Shown piece by piece: positions 1 through 7,992 of a stretch of 64,000 nucleotides of DNA. The stretch is taken from assembly GCF_019645855.1 (NCBI RefSeq), contig NZ_CP080999.1, positions 682,001 through 746,000 on the forward strand, read 5' to 3'. The DNA is from Mycobacterium malmoense (lineage in GTDB: Bacteria > Actinomycetota > Actinomycetes > Mycobacteriales > Mycobacteriaceae). Every line of letters begins with the position of its first letter. Positions within the stretch are counted from its first letter, which is position 1. Both the position numbers and the translations under genes were made by a program. The notes under the pieces were generated by a model that had not been told where the DNA came from, did not search any database, and saw nothing but the letters and a program-made list of their open reading frames with translations.

Positions 1-1833
1 CGCCTTACGCACCTGCTCGGCCGGCATCGCATGCCAGTCGTGAACGGGTGCCGGGCGCGGCGTATCCGCGTTCATGATCCCGCGTGCCAACAGGTAGCCG
101 GAGAACAGGCCCGCCGCCGCGCCGGTGGTCACCGGTCCGGGTCCCAGGCCGCGGACGCCCGGGATCATCAGAAGAGATCCCATCGCCGTCGCGCCGGCCG
201 ATATCCCGGCACCCCGCTGGGTGGCGGCCCGCGCCGCCGGAAGCGCGTGCAGCACCCGCCAGGCGGCCGCCAGGTCGGGCAGGAGCAGATCGGCGCACCA
301 GGGCGGGCCCGCCCCGGTCCGCGGCATCACGCCCAGCGCTACGTCGGCCGACGAAAGCGCTTGTGCCCCAGACGATGACAGCACGGCCACCGTGCGGCCC
401 GCCTTTTGCAGGTCCGCGACGGCGCGGGCGAGCGCGTCGTCGACGGCGCCGTTTTTCACGGGTTTGACGTCATCGAACGCCGGCCGCAATTCGCCCAGCG
501 AGTCAACGTCGACCGAGACCAGCTCCGCTCCCGTCCGGTGCGCCTCGGCGACCACGGCCGACGCCAGGGGATCGTGGGTGAGGCGGAAAAGGGCCTCGAC
601 TTCGGAATCCGGCTCGCTGGCCGAGATCCCGGGGACCGGGTGCCAGCCCGGCCGGTGCCCGTTGTTCTCCAGCGCCAGCTGGGCGCGGTTCCACGCCGCG
701 GACACGTCGTGCTCGTGGGCGCCGCGGATGCGCGCCACCCGCAAGCTGTTGGTGCACAACACCCGCGGGTCGATGACGATCGCGTCGACCCGGTCGAGAC
801 GGCGCAGGGCCTCCGGCCGCAACGGCAGGACCGCGTGCCGATCGGCCAGCCCGCGCCCGAGCTCGGCGGCGAACGCCTCGGGCGTGGTGCGGGTGGCCTT
901 GGGGGCTGTCACCAGCACCGCGGTCGCGGCCATGTGCACGCTGCCGGTGGTGGCGCCGACCAGCCCGGCGCTGAGCGCCTGGATGAGCGCGAAGCGCCCG
1001 GCGTTGCGTTCCACGGGCCTGGAGCGCGGCTTCGGCGGCGACGACGCGCCGGCATGCCGGGCCAGCTCCGGTTCGTGCCGGCGCCAGGCCCGCGCCCCGG
1101 CGCGGGATTCGGCGGCCTTCAGCGACTGCATCAGCAGACCCACCGACAACGACCCGGGGGACTGCGTGACCGTTTCCGCGGCCGCCATGGCCAGCGTCAT
1201 CACGGTGTCGGTCGCGGGCCCGCCGATGCGGTCCTCGATCAGACGGCGCAGCCGGGGTTGGTACTCCACCGCCACCACGCCCGCAAGGACACCGATCGGC
1301 AGTCGCGGCCACCGCAGCGCCCGGCCCGTCAGCGCGATGCCCAGCCCGGCCGCGTTGGCGGCCACGGTCACGGCCCTGGTCGCCGCCACCACGCCGTCGC
1401 CGGGCAGGCTGGCCGTGGGCGCTTTGCTGCTTGGGCGGCAACGCTTTTCGGTGTCATTGACGATGCGGCAAAGGTCACGCAGCGAGGTGTCCTGGCCGTT
1501 GAGGCTGACGATCACGCGCGACAGGGGACGGTTCAGGCTGACCGAAGTGACGCCGGGGTGGGCCCGGACCGCGTCGAGCACGGCCCGGCCGAGTTCACCG
1601 TCGTCGGCGCCGTCAAGGCCGCGCACCTCGATCCAGGCCCGGCCCTGGCCCCGCGAACAGCGGCGGCCGAGCGTTTGGTCGGGAAGGTCGGCGGTGAGCG
1701 CCCTGGCGCCTTCTCGCAGCGGGATGGCCGCGATCTGGAAGCTTGTCCTCGAGGCGGAAAGTGCCGCGTTCAGCGCGGCGTTAGTGAGGGCTGAGGTTGC
1801 CTGGATGCCCGTCGTGACAGCCCGCAGCGGCAT
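1..1833 (-). CDS. ctpH: CtpH-type metal cation P-type ATPase, N-terminal part (cut by window edge)
   Basis: Reads open from an ATG to the left edge: 611 residues of a protein that in M. tuberculosis is about 1540 long, so the catalytic C-terminal half lies outside. Visible order: an HMA-like metal-binding stretch around residues 64-125, hydrophobic segments near 150-195 and 280-310, then a block resembling a P-type ATPase phosphorylation domain without its working parts. VDAIVIDPRVLCTN (349-362) sits where DKTGTLT would be, and SSGAQALSSADVALGVM (487-503) resembles the GDGxND...ADVG tail. More membrane segments follow at 530-590. Predicted role: inner-membrane metal export. A TTG ten codons upstream (1863) is an alternative start. 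Identity rests on the gene order (Rv0426c and xthA upstream) and this layout. Confidence 0.85.
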   Translation of the reverse strand, partial: MPLRAVTTGIQATSALTNAALNAALSASRTSFQIAAIPLREGARALTADLPDQTLGRRCSRGQGRAWIEVRGLDGADDGELGRAVLDAVRAHPGVTSVSLNRPLSRVIVSLNGQDTSLRDLCRIVNDTEKRCRPSSKAPTASLPGDGVVAATRAVTVAANAAGLGIALTGRALRWPRLPIGVLAGVVAVEYQPRLRRLIEDRIGGPATDTVMTLAMAAAETVTQSPGSLSVGLLMQSLKAAESRAGARAWRRHEPELARHAGASSPPKPRSRPVERNAGRFALIQALSAGLVGATTGSVHMAATAVLVTAPKATRTTPEAFAAELGRGLADRHAVLPLRPEALRRLDRVDAIVIDPRVLCTNSLRVARIRGAHEHDVSAAWNRAQLALENNGHRPGWHPVPGISASEPDSEVEALFRLTHDPLASAVVAEAHRTGAELVSVDVDSLGELRPAFDDVKPVKNGAVDDALARAVADLQKAGRTVAVLSSSGAQALSSADVALGVMPRTGAGPPWCADLLLPDLAAAWRVLHALPAARAATQRGAGISAGATAMGSLLMIPGVRGLGPGPVTTGAAAGLFSGYLLARGIMNADTPRPAPVHDWHAMPAEQVRKA

Positions 1834-1885
1834 CGATCGTGGTAGCGACGTGACAATGCTCAAGGGCTGCTCAAAGAGTTCCGCT

Positions 1886-2329
1886 TTAGTTGGTGCTGCG
1901 CAATTCGGCGGCGCCCGCGCGCCGTCCGGCCGCCTTCTTGGCCGGCTGCTTGCGGGCGGCTTTCGCGGGCGCCGCTTTCTTCGCCGCGGGCTCCGACGGT
2001 ACCGGCGTGAGGTTCGCCTTCGTCGATGCGGCCGTCTCCGTACTGCGGTGCATCCTGTGCAACAGCAGCGCGCCGCCTCCGACGGCCAGCAGGACCGGCC
2101 ACTCGACCAGACCGGCAACGCCTAGCGCACCCAACGCCAGCGCGGCCGCCGGCGTCGAGTGGCTGCCGCTGCTGACTCCGCGTTTGATGCCCTCCGCGGC
2201 TCCCGTCACGCCGCCGACAATTCCGTTGACCGCGGCGCCACCCACCGCGCCCGCGGCCGCTGTGGTCGCGTCCGCCGCACGATTCACGGTTTTGCCCACG
2301 TTGCGGACCGCACCGCCGACGACACCCAT
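1886..2329 (-). CDS. small membrane protein, Rv0426c-like
   Basis: 147 residues, the length I recall for Rv0426c. The start is the ATG of MGVVGGAVRN, preceded by GGGAGT at good spacing; a longer reading from 2416 has no support. The N-terminal half is Ala/Gly-rich with a GxxxG-like helix, followed by a hydrophobic segment near residues 65-90 (LALGALGVAGLVEWPVLLAV). The tail is basic and Lys/Ala-rich (AAKKAAPAKAARKQ), like the tails of nucleic-acid-binding or envelope-anchored mycobacterial proteins. It lies 52 bp upstream of ctpH on the same strand, so the two are probably co-transcribed. Function unknown. Confidence 0.75.
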   Translation of the reverse strand: MGVVGGAVRNVGKTVNRAADATTAAAGAVGGAAVNGIVGGVTGAAEGIKRGVSSGSHSTPAAALALGALGVAGLVEWPVLLAVGGGALLLHRMHRSTETAASTKANLTPVPSEPAAKKAAPAKAARKQPAKKAAGRRAGAAELRSTN

Positions 2330-2532
2330 GATGACTCCCTTTGGTATCTCATCGCTCTCACTGGGAACCGCGTTGGCAACCTGTATACCCGTTGAACGCG
2401 AAGTTAACAGCAACAACGAACTCGTTCTCTGCGTCTATCTAGCAAAAGCCTGCCACGTTACAAACGCGCGTACAACGAGCAACTTCTGGATTTTGTGCGG
2501 CCCGCCGGTGGCACACGAACCATCGATGCGAT

Positions 2533-3444
2533 TCAAATCCGGCTCACATCGATCAGCACCGGGGCATGGTCGCTGGGCGCCTTTCCCTTGCGTTCCTCGC
2601 GGACGATCTGCGCGTCTGTGACGCGGCCGGCCAATGCCGGCGATGCGAGGATGAAGTCGATGCGCATGCCCTGCTTCTTCGGAAACCGCAGCTGGGTGTA
2701 GTCCCAGTAGGTGTAGACACCGGGGCCTGGGGTGAAAGGCCTTATCACGTCGGTGAATTGGGCGTCGATGATCGCTTTGAAGGCTTGGCGCTCCGGTACG
2801 GAGACGTGCGTGGCGCCGGCATAGAATTCGGTGCTCCAGACGTCTTCATCCTTCGGGGCGATGTTCCAGTCGCCGACCAGCGCGATCTGTGCCGTGGGGT
2901 CGTCGCGTAGCCAGCCCGCCGCCGTATCACGCAGCGCAGCAAGCCAATTCAGTTTGTAGGTGTAGTGCGGATCGCCCACGGCGCGGCCGTTGGGAACGTA
3001 GAGGCTCCACACGCGTATGCCACCGCAGGTGGCGCCCAGCGCGCGGGCCTCCGCGGTCGCGGCCACGTCCGGCTTGCTGCTCCAGCTGGGCTGGCCCTCG
3101 AAGCCGATCTGTACATCGTCGAGACCGACGCGCGAGGCGATGGCCACGCCGTTCCACTGGTTGAAACCGACGTGTGCGACCTCGTAACCGAGTTCGAACA
3201 GCGGCAGGGTGGGGAACTGGCTGTCGGCGCACTTAGTTTCCTGCATGGCCAGCACGTCGACCTCGGCGCGGGCCAACCAGTCGACGACGCGGTCCAGGCG
3301 GGTCCGAATCGAGTTCACATTCCAGGTGGCCAGCCGCAAGTGCGGCGAAGCCGGGCGCGGCGGGTCGCCGCCATCAAGCGGCGATCGCAAGTGCGGCGAA
3401 GCCGGGCGCGGCGGGTCGCCGCCATCAAGCGTGCCGTCGGGCAT
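2533..3444 (-). CDS. xthA: exodeoxyribonuclease III / AP endonuclease (XthA)
   Basis: Mg-dependent exonuclease III family enzyme of base-excision repair. Visible motifs: LATWNVNSIR, the metal-binding QETK (Glu69), YVPNG, GDWNIAP, GMRIDFIL and the C-terminal SDHAPVL with the catalytic His. Length is 303 residues. Between MPDGT and LRLATWNVNS there are two copies of a 17-residue unit (LDGGDPPRPASPHLRSP) encoded by a 51-bp-period DNA repeat. I recall the M. tuberculosis protein (about 291 aa) lacking this, so it looks like a repeat inserted in frame at the N terminus. The start lies 2 bp past the stop of the upstream acetyltransferase gene, indicating a def-acetyltransferase-xthA operon. Confidence 0.93.
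   Translation of the reverse strand: MPDGTLDGGDPPRPASPHLRSPLDGGDPPRPASPHLRLATWNVNSIRTRLDRVVDWLARAEVDVLAMQETKCADSQFPTLPLFELGYEVAHVGFNQWNGVAIASRVGLDDVQIGFEGQPSWSSKPDVAATAEARALGATCGGIRVWSLYVPNGRAVGDPHYTYKLNWLAALRDTAAGWLRDDPTAQIALVGDWNIAPKDEDVWSTEFYAGATHVSVPERQAFKAIIDAQFTDVIRPFTPGPGVYTYWDYTQLRFPKKQGMRIDFILASPALAGRVTDAQIVREERKGKAPSDHAPVLIDVSRI
3335..3431. repeat. two 46-bp direct repeats inside the xthA 5' end (period 51 bp)
   Basis: Two identical 46-bp units (3335-3380 and 3386-3431) are separated by 5 bp. The period is a multiple of three, so xthA stays in frame. Confidence 0.95.
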
Positions 3445-3446
3445 GG

Positions 3447-4346
3447 CTAGACGGTATCCGTTGTTCGGGCGGCGATGTAGCGGCGGCGGTGGTGCGGCCG
3501 GAAACCCAGCTCATCGGCGAGGGTGGTCGCGCCGCCGTGATAGGCATGCATGTAGCCACGGGTTGCGCCGCGATCCACGCCCCAGGCCAGCAGTGCTTCG
3601 CAGACGGCCACCGCGACCCGCTCGTCGGGAGCGCGTATCGCCGACAGGCCCACCCACCGGGTGCCGCCCGGTGCGTCGGTCACCGCTGCGCGCGCGACGG
3701 CTGAGCCCGGGTGGATGCCGAACATCAGCTCGCCGTCGACGACGGCGGTGAGGACGTCGACGGGAATCTCGCGTTGGTAGGTCCGCAGCCACGCGTCGCT
3801 CGGCCGTTGCTCTAGCGTGACGCTCGGGTCCGGCCGTTGCTCTAGCGTGACGCTCGACACGTCGCGCACCAGGACTACTTCCGTGCGCTCGGCGGTCAGG
3901 CCGGGCGGCAGCGGCAACAAGCGGTCGGGAATGGCCAGCCGCGGCGTTAGGCCGCGACGCTCGTACCAGGCTATGATCTCGGGGACAGCGCTTGCCCGGG
4001 CCGAAACATCCAGTGGCACTGCTGAATTGGCAGCCAAGCCCGCCCACGGGCCGGCCCGCAGTAGCCAGCCGTCCAGCCAGGTGTGCTCGACGCCCGGCCA
4101 CGCCGCGGTGGCCGCGTGCTCGAGCGCCCGGATTTGGGAGGTGCGCATCGGCGCGTCGGTGAGTTCCCGCAGCGCAACGACGTCGGCGGGCGCAAACTCG
4201 ACGACCGCGCCCGTTTTCGTCCGCACCCGCACCATCGGATCGACCGCCAGCAGGTGTCCGACCGCGTCGGTGAGCGGCGGGACCGATCCGGCGGGTCGCC
4301 GGTAGCGAACCGTCACCCGCGTTCCGGGGTCCGGCCACGAGATCAT
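3447..4346 (-). CDS. GNAT-type acetyltransferase, Rv0428c-like
   Basis: 299 residues from an ATG whose A is the last base of the def stop codon, so it is translationally coupled to def. The C-terminal part has a GNAT pattern: DVLTAVVDGELMFGI, TRWVGLSAIRAPDERV (strand before acetyl-CoA binding), ALLAWGVDRGATRGYMHAY and a final LADELGFRPHHRRRYI. The N-terminal 60 residues are a beta-rich region (TRVTVRYR...RVRTKTGAVVEF). The substrate is unknown. A 10-residue duplication (SVTLEQRP repeated) interrupts the middle. A longer reading to 4580 overlaps def and is a shadow. Confidence 0.85.
   Translation of the reverse strand: MISWPDPGTRVTVRYRRPAGSVPPLTDAVGHLLAVDPMVRVRTKTGAVVEFAPADVVALRELTDAPMRTSQIRALEHAATAAWPGVEHTWLDGWLLRAGPWAGLAANSAVPLDVSARASAVPEIIAWYERRGLTPRLAIPDRLLPLPPGLTAERTEVVLVRDVSSVTLEQRPDPSVTLEQRPSDAWLRTYQREIPVDVLTAVVDGELMFGIHPGSAVARAAVTDAPGGTRWVGLSAIRAPDERVAVAVCEALLAWGVDRGATRGYMHAYHGGATTLADELGFRPHHRRRYIAARTTDTV
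3801..3856. repeat. 26-bp direct repeat pair inside the acetyltransferase gene (period 30 bp)
   Basis: Identical units at 3801-3826 and 3831-3856; the 30-bp period adds ten residues without changing frame. Confidence 0.95.
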
Positions 4347-4939
4347 CAGTGTCCGAACGGGTCCGGCCCCTCGCCCGGTAGCCACGACAGTCCCGGGACG
4401 CCCCAGCCGTGTGACTTGACGGCGCGTTTCGCGGCGCGGGCGTGGCGGCCGATGAGGTGGTCCAGGTATAGAAAGCCATCCAGGTGCCCGGTCTCGTGCT
4501 GCAGCATCCGCGCGAAGAGGCCGGTGCCCTCGATGGCGATGGGTTTGCCGTCGGCGTCGAGCCCGGTGACGCGCGCCCACTTCGCGCGGCCGGTGGGAAA
4601 CGATTCACCGGGAACCGACAGGCAGCCTTCGTCGTCGTTGTTGGGGTCGGGCATGGTCTCGGGTATTTCGGAGGTTTCCAGGACGGGGTTGACGACCACG
4701 CCGCGGCGGCGGTCGGTCGTTCCGCGGTCCTCGGCGCAGTCGTAGACGAAGAGCCGCAAGCCGACCCCGATCTGGTTGGCGGCCAGGCCGACGCCGTGCG
4801 CGGCGTCCATGGTGTCGTACATGGTGGAGATCAACTCGGCCAGGTCCGGCGGTAGCGAACCGTCGGCGGCGACGGGCACCGGCGTCGTCGGGTTGTGCAG
4901 GACCGGATCTCCGACGATGCGAATGGGTACGACTGCCAT
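4346..4939 (-). CDS. def: peptide deformylase
   Basis: Removes the formyl group from the N-terminal methionine of new proteins. At 197 residues it matches the mycobacterial enzyme length. All three deformylase motifs are present: [10 protein letters not shown] (49-58), EGCLSVPG (104-111, metal ligand Cys106) and HETGHLDG (148-155, ligands His148 and His152, catalytic Glu149). The proline-rich, acidic C-terminal tail ([10 protein letters not shown]) is typical of mycobacterial Def. First gene of the operon def-acetyltransferase-xthA; its upstream region carries MIRU-like repeats rather than an obvious promoter. Confidence 0.97.
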   Translation of the reverse strand: MAVVPIRIVGDPVLHNPTTPVPVAADGSLPPDLAELISTMYDTMDAAHGVGLAANQIGVGLRLFVYDCAEDRGTTDRRRGVVVNPVLETSEIPETMPDPNNDDEGCLSVPGESFPTGRAKWARVTGLDADGKPIAIEGTGLFARMLQHETGHLDGFLYLDHLIGRHARAAKRAVKSHGWGVPGLSWLPGEGPDPFGH

Positions 4940-4957
4940 GGTCGGCTAGCTTAGGCC

Positions 4958-5068
4958 CGGCGACGATCCGCGCCGCGAAGCGGCGCGGTGAGGAGCCGGG
5001 CAATCGGGTGGTATCGGCGACGATCCGCGCCGCGAAGCGGCGCGGTGAGGAGCCGGGCAATCGGGTGG
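4958..5068. repeat. two MIRU-like 54-bp intergenic repeats, each with a hairpin
   Basis: Identical 54-bp units (4958-5011 and 5015-5068) are separated by 3 bp. Each contains the perfect inverted repeat CGCGCCGC-GAA-GCGGCGCG and ends in TGAGGAGCCGGGCAATCGGG, reminiscent of mycobacterial interspersed repetitive units (from memory). They fill the gap between the monooxygenase stop and the def start on the same strand. Confidence 0.85.
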
Positions 5069-5073
5069 CCGGA

Positions 5074-6006
5074 CTACAACCCGGCGACGGTGTTCACCAC
5101 CTCGGCCAAGCGGTCCACCTGGTCCAGTTCGGCGATCCCGGGCAGGGCGATGACTTCGTCCATGCCGACATCCAGGCAACCCTGTAGCACCTCTCGCACC
5201 GCTTCCGGCGTCGACGGTGGCGCTTGAATGATCTCCTCGACCGCCGGCGCCCGCAAAGCTGCCAGATTCCGGATGGAGGCGCTCGCTTCTCGGGGCATCG
5301 GCTTGAGCGCGAATGCATAGTAGTCGCCGAGGGAGGCGCTGGCCTTTTCGCGTGCGTTGGGCCCCAGGCCGAAGTAGAACGCGCCCACAAAGCGTGGCCT
5401 GCCCTCGCGGCCCGCCGCTTTCCATGACTTTTCTGCCTCGCGATAGAGTTCGGCGGCTTCCGTGGGCGGGCCTTCGTGGAGATATCCGTCGGCCCAGCGG
5501 CCGACGCGGCGAATCGCGGCCGGCAGGTAGCCGCCGATCAGCACCTCCGGTCCGCCCGGACGCGTCGGCGTCGGCCCGATGGCGCCCACGCCGTCGCCGA
5601 GAGGCCGGCCCGACCAGATCTGCTTCATCAAGGCCAATTGCTTGTCGAAACGCCGCCCACGATCCTCGAAACAGGCTGACACCGCCCGAAAATCATCCAC
5701 GCGTCCGCCGACCGCCATCCCCAACGTCAGCCGCCCATGGGAAAGCGCATCGAGGCTCGCCGCCTGCTTGGCCAGGAGCGTGGCGTTGCGCAGTGGTGCC
5801 TGCAGGATGGACGTCATCAGACCGACACGTTGTGTGACTCCCGCGACGGAGGCCAGCGCGACCAGCGGCTCATAGCTGGGATAGACCACGCGGTCGATAA
5901 CGGCGACGCTGGAAAGGGGCCCGGCGTCCGCGGCCCGCGCCCACTCGAGGACCAGGTCGGGCCGTGCGCCCGGGATGCTTGTTGGTAGACCGATGCCGAC
6001 TTTCAT
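5074..6006 (-). CDS. LLM-class (luciferase-like) flavin-dependent monooxygenase
   Basis: 310 residues with the bacterial luciferase-like TIM-barrel pattern: MKVGIGLPTSIPG at the N terminus, SVAVIDRVVYPSYEPL, RVGLMTSILQAPLRNATLLAKQAASLDALSHGRLTLGMAVGG spread over residues 65-105, and PEVLIGGY plus RVGRWADGYL in the second half. F420- or FMN-dependent; the substrate cannot be told. CAGGAG lies about 9 bp upstream of the ATG. I do not recall this gene between def and Rv0430 in M. tuberculosis, so it is probably an insertion in the backbone. Confidence 0.85.
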   Translation of the reverse strand: MKVGIGLPTSIPGARPDLVLEWARAADAGPLSSVAVIDRVVYPSYEPLVALASVAGVTQRVGLMTSILQAPLRNATLLAKQAASLDALSHGRLTLGMAVGGRVDDFRAVSACFEDRGRRFDKQLALMKQIWSGRPLGDGVGAIGPTPTRPGGPEVLIGGYLPAAIRRVGRWADGYLHEGPPTEAAELYREAEKSWKAAGREGRPRFVGAFYFGLGPNAREKASASLGDYYAFALKPMPREASASIRNLAALRAPAVEEIIQAPPSTPEAVREVLQGCLDVGMDEVIALPGIAELDQVDRLAEVVNTVAGL

Positions 6007-6294
6007 CGAGACGTCTCCTGATTCCGGTACCGAATGCCGGCCCGAAGCCTATAGACCGACATCGGGCCACAGCAGGGCCAGAGGTCCCCGAAACCTGAGT
6101 CATTCACGGGCGAGCCGACCGTAGGCAAAGCGGGTCGGACGAGCGGGGCAATCTAACCAAGTCGGCCGACTCGCGGGTCTGGATTACGGCTTGAGGGTTC
6201 GCGGCGTGGTTCAATATTCGCCGAAACATGCCCCTATGTAAGTCAAGTCATTCGAGCACACTGAGAATCGCCGGAAGGGTCCAGGGGAAGCGAT
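6007..6294. other. divergent intergenic region
   Basis: 288 bp separating the minus-strand monooxygenase from the plus-strand DUF3263 gene. It must hold promoters for both directions; I see no clear palindrome or repeat. Confidence 0.5.
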
Positions 6295-6603
6295 ATGGAC
6301 AGCGCCATGGCGCGGGCAAATCGATCGGGGGACGACGCTGAAATCGCCGATGGGCTGACCCGCCGTGAACACGACATCCTGGCATTCGAACGTCAGTGGT
6401 GGAAATACGCCGGGGTGAAAGAAGAAGCCATCAAAGAGCTGTTCTCGATGTCGGCGACGCGCTACTACCAGGTGCTCAACGCGCTCGTCGATCGACCGGA
6501 AGCGCTGGCCGCCGACCCGATGCTGGTGAAGCGGTTGCGGCGGATGCGTGCCACCCGCCAGAAGGCGCGGGCGGCCCGGCGGCTCGGCTTCGAGGTGACC
6601 TGA
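6295..6603 (+). CDS. DUF3263 protein, Rv0430-like
   Basis: 102 residues, same length as Rv0430. Core: LTRREHDILAFERQWW, VKEEAIKELFSMSATRYYQVLNALVDRPEAL spread over residues 41-70, then a basic tail RRMRATRQKARAARR. The middle is a sigma-factor-region-4-like helix-turn-helix (KEEAIKELFSMSATRYYQVL), so DNA binding is plausible; the basic tail would fit. AGGGGAAG precedes the ATG. It lies 51 bp upstream of virR and is probably co-transcribed with it. Function is not established as far as I know. Confidence 0.85.
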   Translation: MDSAMARANRSGDDAEIADGLTRREHDILAFERQWWKYAGVKEEAIKELFSMSATRYYQVLNALVDRPEALAADPMLVKRLRRMRATRQKARAARRLGFEVT

Positions 6604-6654
6604 CAGGTCCGTGCCTTTGCAGGTTCTGGCACGTTTCTGGCTACAGTGGGCTCG

Positions 6655-7128
6655 ATGAAAGAGCGAGTTCCCGACTCGACCGGGCTTCCCTTGCGGGCCA
6701 TGGTGATGGTGTTGTTATTCCTGGGGGTCATTTTCCTGCTGCTCGGCTGGCAGGCGCTGGGCTCGTCCGGAAACACCGACGACGACTCGGCGTCGCCGGT
6801 GTCCAGCGTGACCGCTACCACCAGCTCGTCTCCCACGTCGAGCAAGCCCCCGGCGAACCAGGCCGAGGTGCGCGTTTACAACATCTCGTCGAAAGAGGGC
6901 GTCGCTACGCGCACCAAGGATGAGCTCACGGCCGCCGGCTTTAAGGTGACTGACGTCGGGAACCTGTCGTTGACCGACGTCTCGGCCACCACGGTCTACT
7001 ACACCGACGCCGACGGTGAACATGCCACCGCGGACGCAGTGGGCCAGAAGCTGGGCGCGGCCGTCGAACCGAGAATCCCCGCGCTCAACAGCCAGCCGCC
7101 CGGGGTCATCGTCCTGGTTACCGGCTGA
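6655..7128 (+). CDS. virR: VirR-like membrane protein with LytR_C domain
   Basis: 157 residues: a short cytoplasmic N terminus, one transmembrane helix (MVMVLLFLGVIFLLLGWQAL), a Ser/Thr/Pro-rich linker and a C-terminal LytR_C domain (EVRVYNISSKEGVATRTKDEL ... VYYTDADGEHATADAVG). The M. tuberculosis homologue Rv0431 (VirR) is known for controlling membrane vesicle release and envelope integrity. The start chosen is the ATG of MKERVPDSTG; an in-frame GTG three codons earlier (6646) is possible. The conserved DUF3263 - virR - sodC neighbourhood supports the assignment. Confidence 0.87.
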   Translation: MKERVPDSTGLPLRAMVMVLLFLGVIFLLLGWQALGSSGNTDDDSASPVSSVTATTSSSPTSSKPPANQAEVRVYNISSKEGVATRTKDELTAAGFKVTDVGNLSLTDVSATTVYYTDADGEHATADAVGQKLGAAVEPRIPALNSQPPGVIVLVTG

Positions 7129-7170
7129 TCGCCCGGCTGCTCGAATTCGCGGCGCGGCCCCCCTCTCGCT

Positions 7171-7230
7171 CGCGAACGTAACGTCACCGCGAAATCCGGC
7201 GCTCGAATTCGCAGCGGCGTTACGCTCGCG
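7171..7230. repeat. intergenic imperfect palindrome, CGTAACGTCAC family
   Basis: 23-bp arms (7171-7193 and 7208-7230) with 19 of 23 positions complementary, containing CGTAACGTCACCGCGAA. A related palindrome lies at 46059-46114. It sits between virR and sodC. Confidence 0.8.
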
Positions 7231-7308
7231 GACGGGAAGACGCTCGCGAACGGAAGACCGCCACAGAGAATCGTTTCGGTGGTGTCGTCGCAGCGTTAGG
7301 CTCTCGCT

Positions 7309-7992
7309 ATGCGTAAGCTTGCCGCCGCGCTGTCCCTGTTGTCTCTGGCCACGTGCGTCGCGCTGCTCAGCGCCTGCACGCCAAACCAGCCCCCGGCGTC
7401 CACACCGGGCACCACGCCGGCGGTGTGGACCGGATCGGCGCCGCCGGCCGGCGCCGAGGGTGAAGAGTCCGCTTCGCAGAGCATGACCACCCACCTGAAG
7501 GCGCCCGACGGCACTCAGGTCGCGACCGCGAAGTTCGATTTTAGCAACGGCTACGCCACCGTCACGATCGCGACGACGGGCGCTGGTCAGCTCGCGCCGG
7601 GCTTCCACGGGGTACACATCCATAAGGTGGGCAAGTGCGAGGCCAATTCGGTCGCCCCAACCGGCGGCGCGCCCGGCGACTTTCTGTCCGCCGGCGGGCA
7701 CTTCCAGGTGCCCGGACACTCCGCCGAACCGGCCAGTGGCGACCTGACCTCACTGGAAGTCCGCAAAGACGGTGTCGGGATGCTGGTCACCAGCACCGAC
7801 GCCTTCACCCTGGACGACCTGTTGGCCGGCGAGAAGACCGCCATCATCATCCACGCCGGCGCCGACAACTTCGGCAACATCCCGCCGGATCGCTACCACC
7901 AGACCAACGGAACACCGGGTCCCGACGAGACCACGATGACGACCGGTGACGCCGGCAAGCGGGTGGCGTGCGGTGTCGTCGGTGCCGGCTAA
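7309..7992 (+). CDS. sodC: periplasmic Cu-type superoxide dismutase lipoprotein (SodC)
   Basis: 227 residues. The signal peptide ends in a lipobox LLSAC, so Cys23 should be lipidated and the protein held on the outer face of the membrane. The SOD core shows the copper-site [13 protein letters not shown], then [20 protein letters not shown] and the C-terminal [13 protein letters not shown], with the two Cys of the conserved disulfide. The zinc subloop is short, as in M. tuberculosis SodC, which is known to lack zinc. Protects against extracellular superoxide. The downstream ligase gene starts 11 bp inside its 3' end. Confidence 0.95.
   Translation: MRKLAAALSLLSLATCVALLSACTPNQPPASTPGTTPAVWTGSAPPAGAEGEESASQSMTTHLKAPDGTQVATAKFDFSNGYATVTIATTGAGQLAPGFHGVHIHKVGKCEANSVAPTGGAPGDFLSAGGHFQVPGHSAEPASGDLTSLEVRKDGVGMLVTSTDAFTLDDLLAGEKTAIIIHAGADNFGNIPPDRYHQTNGTPGPDETTMTTGDAGKRVACGVVGAG

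Noticed and set aside
125..2125. 666-codon plus-strand frame over ctpH
   Set aside because: The minus strand reads an uninterrupted CtpH N terminus across the same bases.
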